From assembly GCA_018389105.1 (NCBI GenBank), contig JACATO010000092.1, forward strand, positions 124,001-188,000: a stretch of 64,000 bases of DNA, in the 5' to 3' direction. Origin of the DNA: Nautilus pompilius. Taxonomy: Eukaryota; Mollusca; Cephalopoda; Nautilida; Nautilidae. Every line of letters begins with the position of its first letter. Positions within the stretch are counted from its first letter, which is position 1. Under the pieces are notes generated by a model. The model did no database searches. It was not told the DNA's origin and saw nothing but the letters and a program-made list of their open reading frames with translations. This document shows, in pieces, positions 1-11,225 of this stretch. Made by a program: the position numbers and the translations under genes.

Positions 1-3000
1 AATCTAGATTTCTGTTGTGGTATTATAACCAGTCTCAAACATCTCCAATATTCTCTTTCAGATTTATTATATTTTTGAAGACAATGATTGTCCGGGGCAA
101 ATACAGTTACATCTTTTATTTTTTCTTTGAGAGAAAAGTTATTTGTTGGTAATTGTGGATTTGTAAACTCTTATCTTCAGTAGGGCATCAGTGATTATGC
201 TGGATGGCGGAAAGGCTTTTTTTCTGCTAGAAACATCTGAAGGGAGAGCATCTGATAAAAATCCAAATTCAAAACCCAAGACTGGATTATCATCTTTTTT
301 TTTAAGGTGGCAAATTAATATTTGTATTTTAATAACTTTCTGAGTGATGCTACTGTTTTTTAATAACATGGTCATGGGGTACTTGGCTATTCTCAAACAA
401 ATTGGCTTCCATGTTTCCTGTTTGCTTTGTTTTTAATCTGTCAAAGTTTGAAATCTGAGATGTGGTCAGTGTTTAGGTCTTGTGGGAGTAAATCAGGATG
501 GTGCTTTGGATAGGATGGATACTTGGGATTGTTGCTGGTGTTTTTTTTTGTTGTTTTTTTTTATTACTGCAAAGGTTCTAGACTCTGGTATGGCAGGGTG
601 TACCAGGGTTTGTCTCATCAGTAGCATACTGTTATAAAAGGAATTTGGTGTATGTTGGGAGGAGGATTTTAGTTTCCCTCACTGTTTGTTTGCTGGTTGT
701 TGGAATGGTACCAACTTTAAGCACATTAAAAGGGACTATTAGGGGATTGTGGGTATGTGGATTGCCTTGTAGGTCAGTTAAACCACTGTAATTGGAAATT
801 AATTTTAAACATTGGGGCTCTTAGCACCATATAGTCTTATCAATTTTGTTATATCCCAGTAAACTAAAAAAAAAACTGCATATGCTTTATTGGGAAATGT
901 GAATATTATATGTCGTGCAACGGAAACTTTTCTACTCACAAATTCGCCATTTTATACCTGGTGCATGCAAGTCACAGAAAGTTAGCTCTCATCTTATTCT
1001 GTCACTGAAGGATTTTTGGTTCCTTAATTTAATTAACACATTTGTGCTGAAAGAAGGAAAGGAGACTTTAGCTAACCTTGCTCTTCTCTGTGAAAGAGAA
1101 ACTCGTGTTGCTCCTAACAGTTGTTTTTATTTCTGAAGAATATGGTTAATTCTTTTTTTTTGTTGCAGGAATACGTAACATCTGATTCCAAGTGAAGAAC
1201 AGGAGAACGTTTGTTCTATTTTTTTTTTTTAAATTTAGATCCATACTTTCTAGAATTATTAAGAATTAATAATAATTTTTAAAAAAAGATTTGAATGGCC
1301 AAGGTCAGAGATAATCGCGGCTGTGTTCATACAGAGAAAAGGTGCTGGCGCCTTGGAACACTCACTAATAAGTTAACCGTGCAGCATAATACTGTAGGCA
1401 TTTCAACGCTATATTTATTTAAACTGGTTTCTTTTGTCTTTTTGTTCTGATAATTTTGTTTTGTGCAGTGTTCTTTCCAGTTATGTGGAAGAAAGAGAGA
1501 GAGAGAGAGAAGAAAAAGGGTTAAAAATATAGACTGTTTTATTATAACTACTGGCTAGACGTGTGTTCCAGGTACTTTTAATTGGGTCAAAGCAAAGACG
1601 AAAACAGAAATGCAGAATATTCTTTTAAACAAACATTCTAAGAATTTTAACTAGTGAATCCCTTGGGTGGCACTCTACTTGACCTTTAGACTATTGTCAA
1701 AGGGTCAAACTTAAATCTCTTGAAAACCCCAGAAAATTGGGGGGGGGGGAGAGAATAAACTTGAGTGTAGGAGGGGGTCATTTTGCAGAAATGCTTCTCA
1801 CTGGTCATAATGGTGAGGAGGCCAGACTTGACCAGACATAGTGGCTAGACTAAGGAGCAGGCAGGGTTGGTGTTGATTTCATTTTAATGAGGCAGGAGCC
1901 CTCCAATTAGGCCATTTTTGTCCAGAAGGGAAACCAGCTGACCACTATCACAGGTTAGGAGCATTTTTGTTGTATAGTGGTTATGCTTGATTGCCTCTGG
2001 CTGGACTTGAAGGTATTTGGGTTTCATCAGTCAAAAACTTGACCAGGCAGGGGTGGAGTAAATGAACACCCTGGTCCGTTTAGGGATGAGGGCCACCCTG
2101 ATGGGAAAACTACTTTGATGTCCCTTGTCTCTAACTATTAAATTTCAAGGGACAGAGAGACTTTAATTTAATTCTATTCAGTTTTTACTTCCCCATTATT
2201 ATTAGTTAACTACCCAGAGCTGAGCTGAGCCTACAGTGGAGAATAAAAATATAAATAAGCATATATACATTTAACACCTGCTGGAAGGTGGTTTTGGACT
2301 CCTTTTTTGGTAAAATGTTATCTAATTAATGAATAGGTAAGCAGGAGGTAGGATGGCTAGGGGTTAATGTGTAACTGCCTCTATTTTGGCACTTACTTTC
2401 TTCCACATGATTATCTTCTGTTTGTTTGTTTTTAAATCTGCATCTTTTCATATATCTCCCTCATCCTGCCATTATCTCCCCACTGATTTGTAGATTTTAT
2501 GATGAAAGAGAAGTACACCTGTACCACAAGTAAACTTAACACAGGAGTTCTCTGATGTATTGATTTGATAAAGTACATACCATCACCCAGATTTATCTTT
2601 GTGATTTTATTTGGCAGCCAAATTTAGCTGGAGATTTTGTGAAACATTGACAGGCAGGCTAGCCATTTGTCTTAATTAAGTTCACCAAATCTCAGCAAAC
2701 AGACAGTGTGGTCTGCCTTGGAGCTGTTCTGCCAAATTTTGCAAAACTGTTTAACTAGTGCGGCACTTCGAAAATAGCAGTGATTTCTATAAATAATAAG
2801 GGTTAATTCTGATGATGAAAATTGCAACCAGTTTCAAATTTATATAGTGTAGCATGCAGTCTCCATTTCCTGAGGGGAGGGGGGGGCTCTCAAGATGTAG
2901 AAGAACCTTCAATTCATAGAAGCCGCATCTCTAGCAGTGAAAATGGCGAGATATCATTATATTTTGCCTGCTGCCTAAACTGAAAGGACTGAAATAAATA

Positions 3001-3049
3001 TTTAAAACCAAGGTTGGGGGGGGGAGTTCTATTCTTGCAGACAACCTAC

Positions 3050-3165
3050 TGGGTTTGGGATATCCCCTGGCATGGTTCTGCTTTGCTCTTCTTCACCAGC
3101 TGTCTAAGTTTTATTTAGGTACTTCATTTTCCTCCCACATCTGAAAAATGAAAAGCAGCTTCTCA
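3050..3165 (+). repeat. SINE copy, tRNA-derived family, 3' part
   Basis: The segment contains the family core CCCTGGCATGG followed by CTCTTCTTCACCAGCTGT, then a CCCACATCTGAAAAATGAA tail. The same order of blocks is seen at 8680, 48370 and 59340 on this strand and, reversed, at 11085, 21203, 27855 and 36274. The tRNA-like head is not clear in this copy, so it is probably 5' truncated or strongly diverged. Confidence 0.6.
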
Positions 3166-4459
3166 TATCCATCAACCACTTTAAAGATTCATAATTTAAT
3201 CACCCCACAGTGCCTTCATCAACATCAACATGGCAGCAGCTCATACAGTATAATTGCTATCACCCCCTCCTGAGAGCTACTTTCTTCTCTTTAAGAACAG
3301 GAGAATTCCTCATCCTACTAAAATTTCCTTTTCAGCAACCATAAATATCACCAAGTCCCCAAGTCCCAAATTTACAGAATTAACAATCACAAAATGAAGA
3401 ATTACAGTTTAATAGTTTTATGAAAAGCTGTGACATTTAAAACAAACACAACTTGTATTGTTTGTTTGATTGTTGTATTTGTGTAAGTAACTCACTGTGC
3501 AAAATGAATGTTGTTATATTTGTTTATTAAATGGCTTTCCATTTAAATCTTGTGTATATACTGCTCAGAAAGAACAAAGTTAATTCTGGTCAATGAACTT
3601 GACCCTACAGTATCTTGCTCACAGCACACATGCTTGCTTTACTTACCTGTTTTTATGATAACTTTTAGGTTTGATTTTTGACAGGATGATTTGTTACATA
3701 TATTTCTAGATTCTCATCTCTGTCATACTTTTTAAGCACATTAAATTTTACACAACATGATTGTTAGGTATGAAGGGAGAAGAAAATGAATTAACATTAA
3801 CTATTTCTGTGTTCATCCTTGAATTATTTTCACTAATCAGCAGCAACAATAAATATTACTACAAAGTGGCTAGACACAAGATTACCATGGTGGCTTTTAG
3901 AGGTGAATATTTATTGTCTCACACTACCAAACTTCATTTATTTGTAGAAAAATAAATAGGTCTGCCACATTATGGGAATTTCAGTAGGCACTGTAAAACA
4001 TACACTCCAATTCAGCAACAAGCAGGAATAATAATATTTATAAATACTATAAAAATAATAATAATTGTAGATTTTCTAAGATCTTTGGAAATTATGGCAG
4101 AAGTTTTTGGTAGAAATTTCTTTATCTTTTATCTGATAGTAAGTAATATTTGATTTTATTTCATTGTTAATTCCTTTATCTTTACCTACAGTAAGGGATT
4201 GTCAGTGAGCGAAGACTTTCATATATAGACTTATGACTTAGTATTACATGAACTTTATTTTGGTTTGTGGCAAGGATTTTCAGTTTAGAATTGTGACAAT
4301 TTGACCACAATGATATACAACATGACAACAATATGAACAAGCAATGTGATTTTGTTACCTTGTTTTACTGCAGGTCTGTAGTGCTGCTTCCATAAAGAAA
4401 TGAGTCAGATCAGTAGTTTGCAGTGTTCACATTAGAGCAAATAAAATATTTTGTCTTTT

Positions 4460-4479
4460 CATTCATTCATTCATTCATT
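4460..4479 (+). repeat. (CATT)5 microsatellite
   Basis: Five uninterrupted CATT units. Simple sequence, no further function implied. Confidence 0.9.
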
Positions 4480-5252
4480 TATGTACATAGTTACTAATTT
4501 CATGGCTAATATTTTTCCCCATCTAACTTTTTGCTCTAATATTACCTTAGACACCAAAAGTTAGTAGATTGGTAATCTAAATGGTAATTGCATTTTAATG
4601 TTATTAAGTGCAAGTGCCTTGCCATTGAGTAAGATAAGATTGCTCATCCTGCAGGATGAGTAATAACTTGAATCCTTATGTTAAGTATGAAAAAAGATTT
4701 AGATGTTGTTATAGACAGTAATTTAAATAGTTTAAAAATTGTGGAAATATATGTAATGAGACCAGCAGGGTGTTTTTGCCTCAAGGTTGTCCATACAAAT
4801 GCTGTTTTTGGGGTTTTTAAAAAAAATTCTAACTTTATTAGAAGTGAGTTTTTTCTTTTAAAGTTTTGAATGTCTCATGATGTGTGATGGTGGACATAAT
4901 ATATATGAGAGGTTTACAAATCTGCTTGATTCCTTTTGAAGACAATAGGAGTCTGTTAAGAACTTTTTACTCCTTGATTATCTGCATTCAGAGGCATATT
5001 TATATTTATTACTTGCTGTACCTTTCAGAAATGAATAGAGAGTCTTGTAGAGTTTAGCATGCCTGTCATTTGTTTAAATGAGGGAGCTTAAAAGCCTGTA
5101 TCAGAAAACAGACATGTTGGTACATTAATTTTATTGTCTATATAACCTGGTAGGAAGATAATTTAGTTAAAAATATAAGTTTTTTTTTTTTTTAGTGGTC
5201 TCAAGAGTAAAAATTGTTGAGAATGGTACCTGTGGATGGTTGGATATATATT

Positions 5253-5270
5253 CACACACACACACACACA
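5253..5270 (+). repeat. (CA)9 microsatellite
   Basis: Nine CA units directly abutting the foldback repeat that follows. The adjacency may mark an insertion into, or an expansion at, the edge of that element. Confidence 0.9.
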
Positions 5271-5272
5271 CT

Positions 5273-5333
5273 AGGGATGTTCAAATGATACCCAGTTGAA
5301 TAGCAATGTTATAATTGCATCTTCCCTTCTCCA
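5273..5333 (+). repeat. Foldback repeat family, copy 1 (partial)
   Basis: It begins GGGATGTTCAAATGATACCC and continues with a TTGAATAGCAATGTTATAATTGCAT-like core. The end block GGGATGTTCAAATG matches in reverse the CATTTGAACATCCC-type end of the copies at 27382 and 33601. The core resembles that of the copy at 53085. The right arm is poorly kept here. Confidence 0.5.
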
Positions 5334-6689
5334 GTTTTCATTTTAGTGTTCCTAATATAATGCACTCTTAAATTACACACAAGATTTTTCTGGGCGCTAC
5401 CTGCTGTGGCAGATTTTACTTAAATGTAAAAAGCGATGTCTGTCATTAATGAAGGTCCAACTGATGTTAGATGCTATCTATCACATTTGTGTTCATGCAG
5501 TGTATGCACATGTGTATGTACTCTGCCAATCAAAATGTGGACTCATCAATGAACAAGAAAAGGATGTTTTGATGAAAAATATTTTTGATTTGTTAGGAAT
5601 ATATTTCTTAATAGTTGCTTGCTAACATGCATGTAGCTCTGTGCTAATAAATTTATTACCTACGTATATAGTGAGATCAGTCAACAGCTGGTTACTGAAT
5701 GAGTAATCAAATTAGTTATGGAGATTTTATGAATATCTTTGTTGGTATGACAAACATTAATTGATAATCGCACCAATACAGCCATCAGGCTAAATGTGGA
5801 GAGATAAAAAAGAAAGAGGATTAGCAATCAAATATGTGGTGGACACTACCAGAATAGCAGCAGGTGTCCATTAGTGCATCTGTGTTGTAATGAATATATT
5901 TTTATGTTCTGAAAGCTGTGAGCTGCGCGTGTATGCACAAGTAGTTTTTTGACCCTGTGGTTGGTTGGTTTGTTTTTTTGTTTTTTTAAATTAGATGAAA
6001 TCCTAGATTATGTTTTTATGGAAATTTTTACCTTGTTGGATCTCCTAGATAATTATTTTTTTAAACAAAGACACTGTAATGTGTTTTTATGTTTGTATGT
6101 AATATGTTCTTCACTAAAGACTAATATTATAAAAGTGTAATAAAAAAGTAATAAACCATTGATTGCTACTTATGATGAGGATGGTACTACTAATAAGCTC
6201 TAGTGGAATGGTGATCAGACTGATAAAATAATATTAGCTATTCACAGAAGGACAGGGAGTCTCAGGATTTGTATAAAGCCTCTATCCTCTCAAAGTACTT
6301 ATAAAAATATTCTTTGTAGTTGACTAGATCTGTGTGATGCTACATATCTATTAATAAACTGAAAAATAAAATGGTTTATTGTCATGCATTAGTGAGCTTT
6401 ACACATGTATTTTAGTAGCTGACTCCTGCTGGATATTTAAGGAGGAGCAGACACAATGGAAAAATAAACACAGCTATTTTTCAAAGGGAAGTCAGTACGC
6501 TGTAAGATTTTTGGTGCAGCTCTAGATTTTTCCATTTCCAACTTTTCATTCAGCCACACTGAAGAAGTGATTGGCTGGTACAGAGTTCCTGGGCTACTAA
6601 ACTATATACTCTGGGTTCGGGGTTCAGAATTGCCTAAACTGAGGATTTGTTTACAGTCGGAATTGGCATAATAGAGGAGGAAGCCAGGG

Positions 6690-7180
6690 CTATTTATGTT
6701 TGGTGTTTTATGTTAGCCTGATACACTGTGCCCCTGTGGTGGTGGGACCTGAAACTTCAGGGGCCCCTAATGTGAAACAGGAAGGCTTAATAACATCATC
6801 TGGCATGGCCTGATTGTGTCTCAGCCATGGAAACCTACGATTTATGTAGCGATTTCTTGCATGCCCTCAGCTACCATGGGGGGATAGCCCCACCTGAGAA
6901 AATACAGCACCGTCACTCAATATCTCCTTTTGCCATTTGCAGGGTTGATGTTGTTCCCTCTTCAGCATTTAATGATAAAACAACAGTGGGTGAGGGTTTC
7001 TACCCTGGCAGCAGCCAGCTTTCAGCTTCTGTTTCCATGACAACAGCCAGCCTCTACCAGATGGGTAAATCTCAAGAAAAGGGTTTTGATGGGGAACTGG
7101 CGAAATTCACCTTAGGGCTTTGCCTGTTTGTTCTGGCTACAGGGATCTTAGGGGATATAGCTCATTTGCAGAAATGAACC
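6690..7180 (+). other. GC-raised island with an open frame; cryptic exon or conserved non-coding element
   Basis: This island is clearly less AT-rich than its flanks. An open frame of 116 codons runs from ATG 6827 to 7177. Within it a good 3' splice site (pyrimidine-rich, TTTGCAG, AG at 6941-6942) is followed 122 bp later by a donor-like ATGG|GTAAAT (GT at 7065-7066). The intervening 40 whole codons read VDVVPSSAF...TTASLYQM and are rich in Ser and Thr. I recognise no protein family. A conserved regulatory element that is open by chance explains it equally well, and 116 codons is not decisive. Confidence 0.35.
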
Positions 7181-7818
7181 AGAATAGGGTCTAGGGATCA
7201 TAGAGGCGATGAGATGGAACCCAAAATTTATTTATTTATTTCATTGTCTATGGGGTTTTGTACAGGATGGTAGTAGACTGGTAGAAAAACACCACTTCTA
7301 CAAATGAATTTTTATTTATTTTTATAATGGCTAAAAATTTCAAAGTAAATGAAATCATTTTAAAATAAAAGGTCTGCCAAATGTGCGTGGTTGGCACTTT
7401 CAGTATGTCCAGTTGTTTAAAGGTCTGTTTTTAGAATTAAACCGCCAGCAGAGGAAATCAGAAAACCTCTCTAACTCATTCTTTAGATTCAGTTTTATGT
7501 GGAGTTTTGACTGGAATGACTGCAGGAGGAGAAGAAACAGGAAAGCTATTCAGCAGTTCACTTAATATAATTAAAAAGGAAAAAATTAAACTCTAAGTAA
7601 ATGAGTTTCATAAAATAATGTAGATAGACATTGGTAGGTTATGTAAATAAACATTCTGTTTTTGACAGTATATTAATCTTTTGACAGATTTGCAAAAGTT
7701 TGCTAGCATCACTAATGGACCTTCCATTTTCTAATTATTTAAAAATTCAAATGTTATCTTGTTGATTGGAAGCTGATAGATAAAAAATGAAGACACGTGC
7801 AACAAACACATTCTTGTA

Positions 7819-7834
7819 GTGTGTGTGTGTGTGT
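7819..7834 (+). repeat. (GT)8 microsatellite
   Basis: Eight uninterrupted GT units in AT-rich intronic sequence. Confidence 0.9.
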
Positions 7835-8679
7835 GGATAAGTAGAGATGTGGCATGGATATCATTTTATTGGAACATATGGAATTGAAATTTCACAGTGA
7901 GAGGAGGACAGTATTGTTGTAGATGTCTTTTGGAGATACTTAGGAGTTGGTGAGAGCATTGCTGATCTGATGAAGATTGAGAAAAGACACCACTTCTTTA
8001 CTTGTTTGGAAAGACATGGCTGCAGGAGGGTGGGATTTAGTATATAAAAGGCAATGAAGAGAAAAAAGCTATTGCATGTGTTTGAGGATGTGCATCATTG
8101 AGTGCTTTTGAAAATCACATTCCCTTTTTTTTAATGCAAAAAAAAAAAAAAACAAAGTATCTGTTTCCAGTGTCTAGAAGGAATGAGCTATACAGATCTT
8201 GAGAATACTTGTTACTGTTCAGGAAAAGATAAAAAAGAGCAAAAAATATGAGTATTATGCTAAGCCTTCAAGTGGTGCATCATCTCATAGTCAGCATAAA
8301 GGTTTTAGGCCTTCATTTTTAACATGACTAATTGCTTTTCACATACAAAAACTAAAATCTTGTGATGCACTGTTATGGTAGTGGAATAAGTTTTAAACGG
8401 CTGATTAGTACAAAGCATTTTTGATACAGAGGAATACAAGAATCTGTATTTTAAAAATAAGTGAAAACCTTTTACCCCTAAATATTTAAAGCAAAAGACA
8501 ACAGCTGTATAGTTTGTAAGTAATGTTATGGAATCATTAGGTTTATGAAATTGGGGTAAAACCTCTATCCTAATGATTCTTCACACTGGTTTGATTTTAT
8601 CAGCAGACGAACTTCTGGTGTATATTAAAGAGATAGCAGATTGAAAAAAAGATTTTGAGAAAGCTGCCTGATTCCAGAA

Positions 8680-8773
8680 TGATACAAGTTAATCTGTTTT
8701 ACTTTCCCCGGCATGGTGTCTTCTTGCTCTTCATCAGCCAGCTGTGTGAGTGAAAAATGAAGAGTTCTAGTAG
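8680..8773 (+). repeat. SINE copy, tRNA-derived family, 3' half
   Basis: Blocks present in order: GGCATGGTGTCTTCTTGCTC, TTCATCAGCCAGCTGTGTGAG, then GAAAAATGAAGAGTTCTAG with TAG as the 3' end. This is one of the best preserved 3' halves in the window and fixes the 3' boundary of the family. The tRNA-like head is not recognisable upstream. Confidence 0.7.
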
Positions 8774-10603
8774 AGATTTCTCTGCCAAAGTCAAAAATGT
8801 TTGGTCCTTTGCGATGTAGGATTTGACAATATTCTCTAATGGATGCTTGTGGCAAAGAATTCCTTCACATTAGTTGTCATCTTCCTTGCGGACATTGTTG
8901 TACGGCAACTACAACAACAAATATATATTTATTCATCTTTTGAGATCCTACTTTTTAAATTACTCTTCTATTATGAGCAATTCTTTAAGTCAATGAGTTT
9001 TTAGTTTTTTTTTTTAAAGAAAAGCTAAGATGCTGACTTTCACAAATCCAACAAGATAGATAAAAAAAACAAACAATATGTTCATTTATGTGGCAGAAGA
9101 AAGTTAGTAATGTGCAATAAATAAATAAGCATTAAAAACATTACTGAGATACTTGTGGTGAGTGGAGTGGGGCTTCTGAATATATTGCAAAAATTGCCAA
9201 AAATCACATAGGTGAAACATCAAAGAGCCGTCCAGTGTTAGGGGGTTATCCCAAAGGAGTTGTTTGATTTCTTTTCACCAGTGAGGTAAAGTAAATATCA
9301 GCCCCCCTTTTTTGGGGCAAATTTATTGGCTTTTATGGGTAAGGCTATCACCCTGACTGTCACATGCATCACCACATAATTGTAAGCGATGGTACATTTT
9401 TGGGAAAAAAAAAGTTTTCTTTGTGATCGACATAATCCAGTTTGAGCTAATCCAGATTAAGCTTAGTTTTTTTTGGGGGGGATACACAGCTGCCATTTTC
9501 TTTTGAAGTTGGCAATTCGGGTCAATCCGGTCTTAAGTCAAATTGGATTTAGTTGAAAAACCCAAATAAATGCGTTTCTGCAGATTGGCCAAGAGGGATG
9601 GGGTTGTTCCGCTGGAGCGGTATAAATCTCATATCATAATCATTTTATTGCCAGCAAACGGCAAAGTCAAAAAATTTTTTCCATCCATTAATGTATTTCA
9701 AAGTTGAAATTGGGGGCAGGAAATGGCAAAGGGAAGATTTTTGTTCAGCAGATGAAAGACACGTTTTATATTTGGGTTTTAGCTAGCTGAGCCCTTAAAT
9801 TGTCAAATGGAAAATAAAACTGTGGGGGTTTTGGTCTGCTGTTCTTCACTTCTCCTTATAATGGCAAACAGATGAAAATTCTGTTATCTGTTGTTTTCTT
9901 GTATCTTGGATGTTAGTTTTATTTTTAAGGGTTTTTTGGGCCCCTATTAAAATATTGCCAATTACCACAAATAAAAATCCATTTATTTGATTTAAAATTT
10001 AAAAAAAAAAAAATTTCAATGCACCAGCCATTGTTTTAAATTAAAAGCAGATTATGCGCGCTTAGTTTTTTAATTCACTACTCGTAATCGCAAACCCTAG
10101 TGAGGATACTTGTGGATATAGGGTAAAGTTGGGGGTTACTGAACACTTAAGCCCCCTCCCTATGCAGATGCACACCCTTTTGACTAAAACTTGGAGAAAG
10201 CCCAACAAATGACTGTCTAGATTTCAAAAACGAAGACTCAAGACCCAGTAGTTGTCATTGAGCTGGGCTGTCGTGTTAAAAAGTCTATGTATTGTCTCTA
10301 GGTTAATTATTATTTATGTATATTGGGGAAGTTTAAACAGCAACTGCTATAATGGTATCTTGTCAGTTTTCATTTGAACACTTTCTAGTATATGTAGAAA
10401 TCAATATCAAACTTTTAAAATTCAAGTTATGTTTCCAAGTTAGAAGGATTCCAACAATTAACCTCCACTTCTCAAATGTTTGGATAATGGTTTTTAGGAG
10501 CAAGAGTCCTTGTATGAACACTTCCTGGCACTCTAGGTGTTTGATAAATTGCAGTATGTCAGAAATCTGTCCTGAGCCTGACATGAGACATTTATGACTG
10601 AGC

Positions 10604-10622
10604 TGATTGATATCAACTGTCA
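10604..10622 (+). promoter_or_regulatory. Possible composite PBX/HOX plus MEIS binding site
   Basis: TGATTGAT (10604-10611), a PBC/HOX-type octamer, is followed five bases later by CTGTCA (10617-10622), a Meis/Prep hexamer. Such paired sites are known in Hox and Meis target enhancers. One isolated pair can arise by chance in 64 kb, so the call is weak. Confidence 0.22.
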
Positions 10623-11084
10623 TTTCTACCTCTCCACCATTTCTTTTTTATTTTATAGTTTGAGTTTTTAAGCAGCAAGTTTTGAGTACACTTATCATTC
10701 TAGTTGATCTTAATCACATTTACAATGGCTGAATGTAACTCCTTCACTACCATCATATTACTGGGAGTTTTCTTTTTTGTTATGCTGTTAACAGGTTAGA
10801 ATATTTAGTAATTACTTTCTCAACTGCCTTGCTTATTTTTTCTAATGAACACTGAAACTGTTTGCATTGATTATATTTTAGTGAAGTAACTCGTATTTAG
10901 GAAAATATTCTTGTGATAGCCCTAGCTTGCTGAATTGATAATATTGATAATTGTCACCACACCAGTCTCATCAACAAAAAGTAATGTTTCTACATTGAAA
11001 GTCAGTAATGGTAAGGGAATGTAGTGCTGCATTTATCTCTAAAGGGCATCATCCTATCCTGTACCCTACAAAGGGTCTGGCACT

Positions 11085-11225
11085 TTTGACTTCAGCAGGA
11101 AGAAGATCTACATGACTGGCTGGTGAAGAAGAGTGAGAAGAAACTATTTCAGGGAGGTGTGCCAAACACTGTCAACCCTGACTGGGAATTGAACTAGGTC
11201 CCTAGATTTATTTGCCACTCAAAGT
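11085..11225 (-). repeat. SINE copy, tRNA-derived family (minus strand)
   Basis: On the minus strand a pol III B-box-like TAGTTCAATTCCCAG precedes GTTTGGCACACCTCCCTGAA, then TTTCTTCTCACTCTTCTTCA and a CCAGCCAGTCATGT block. This order, tRNA-like head then family body, matches the copies at 27855 and 48370. The 3' tail (GAAGAGTTCTAGTAG) is degraded. Confidence 0.65.
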
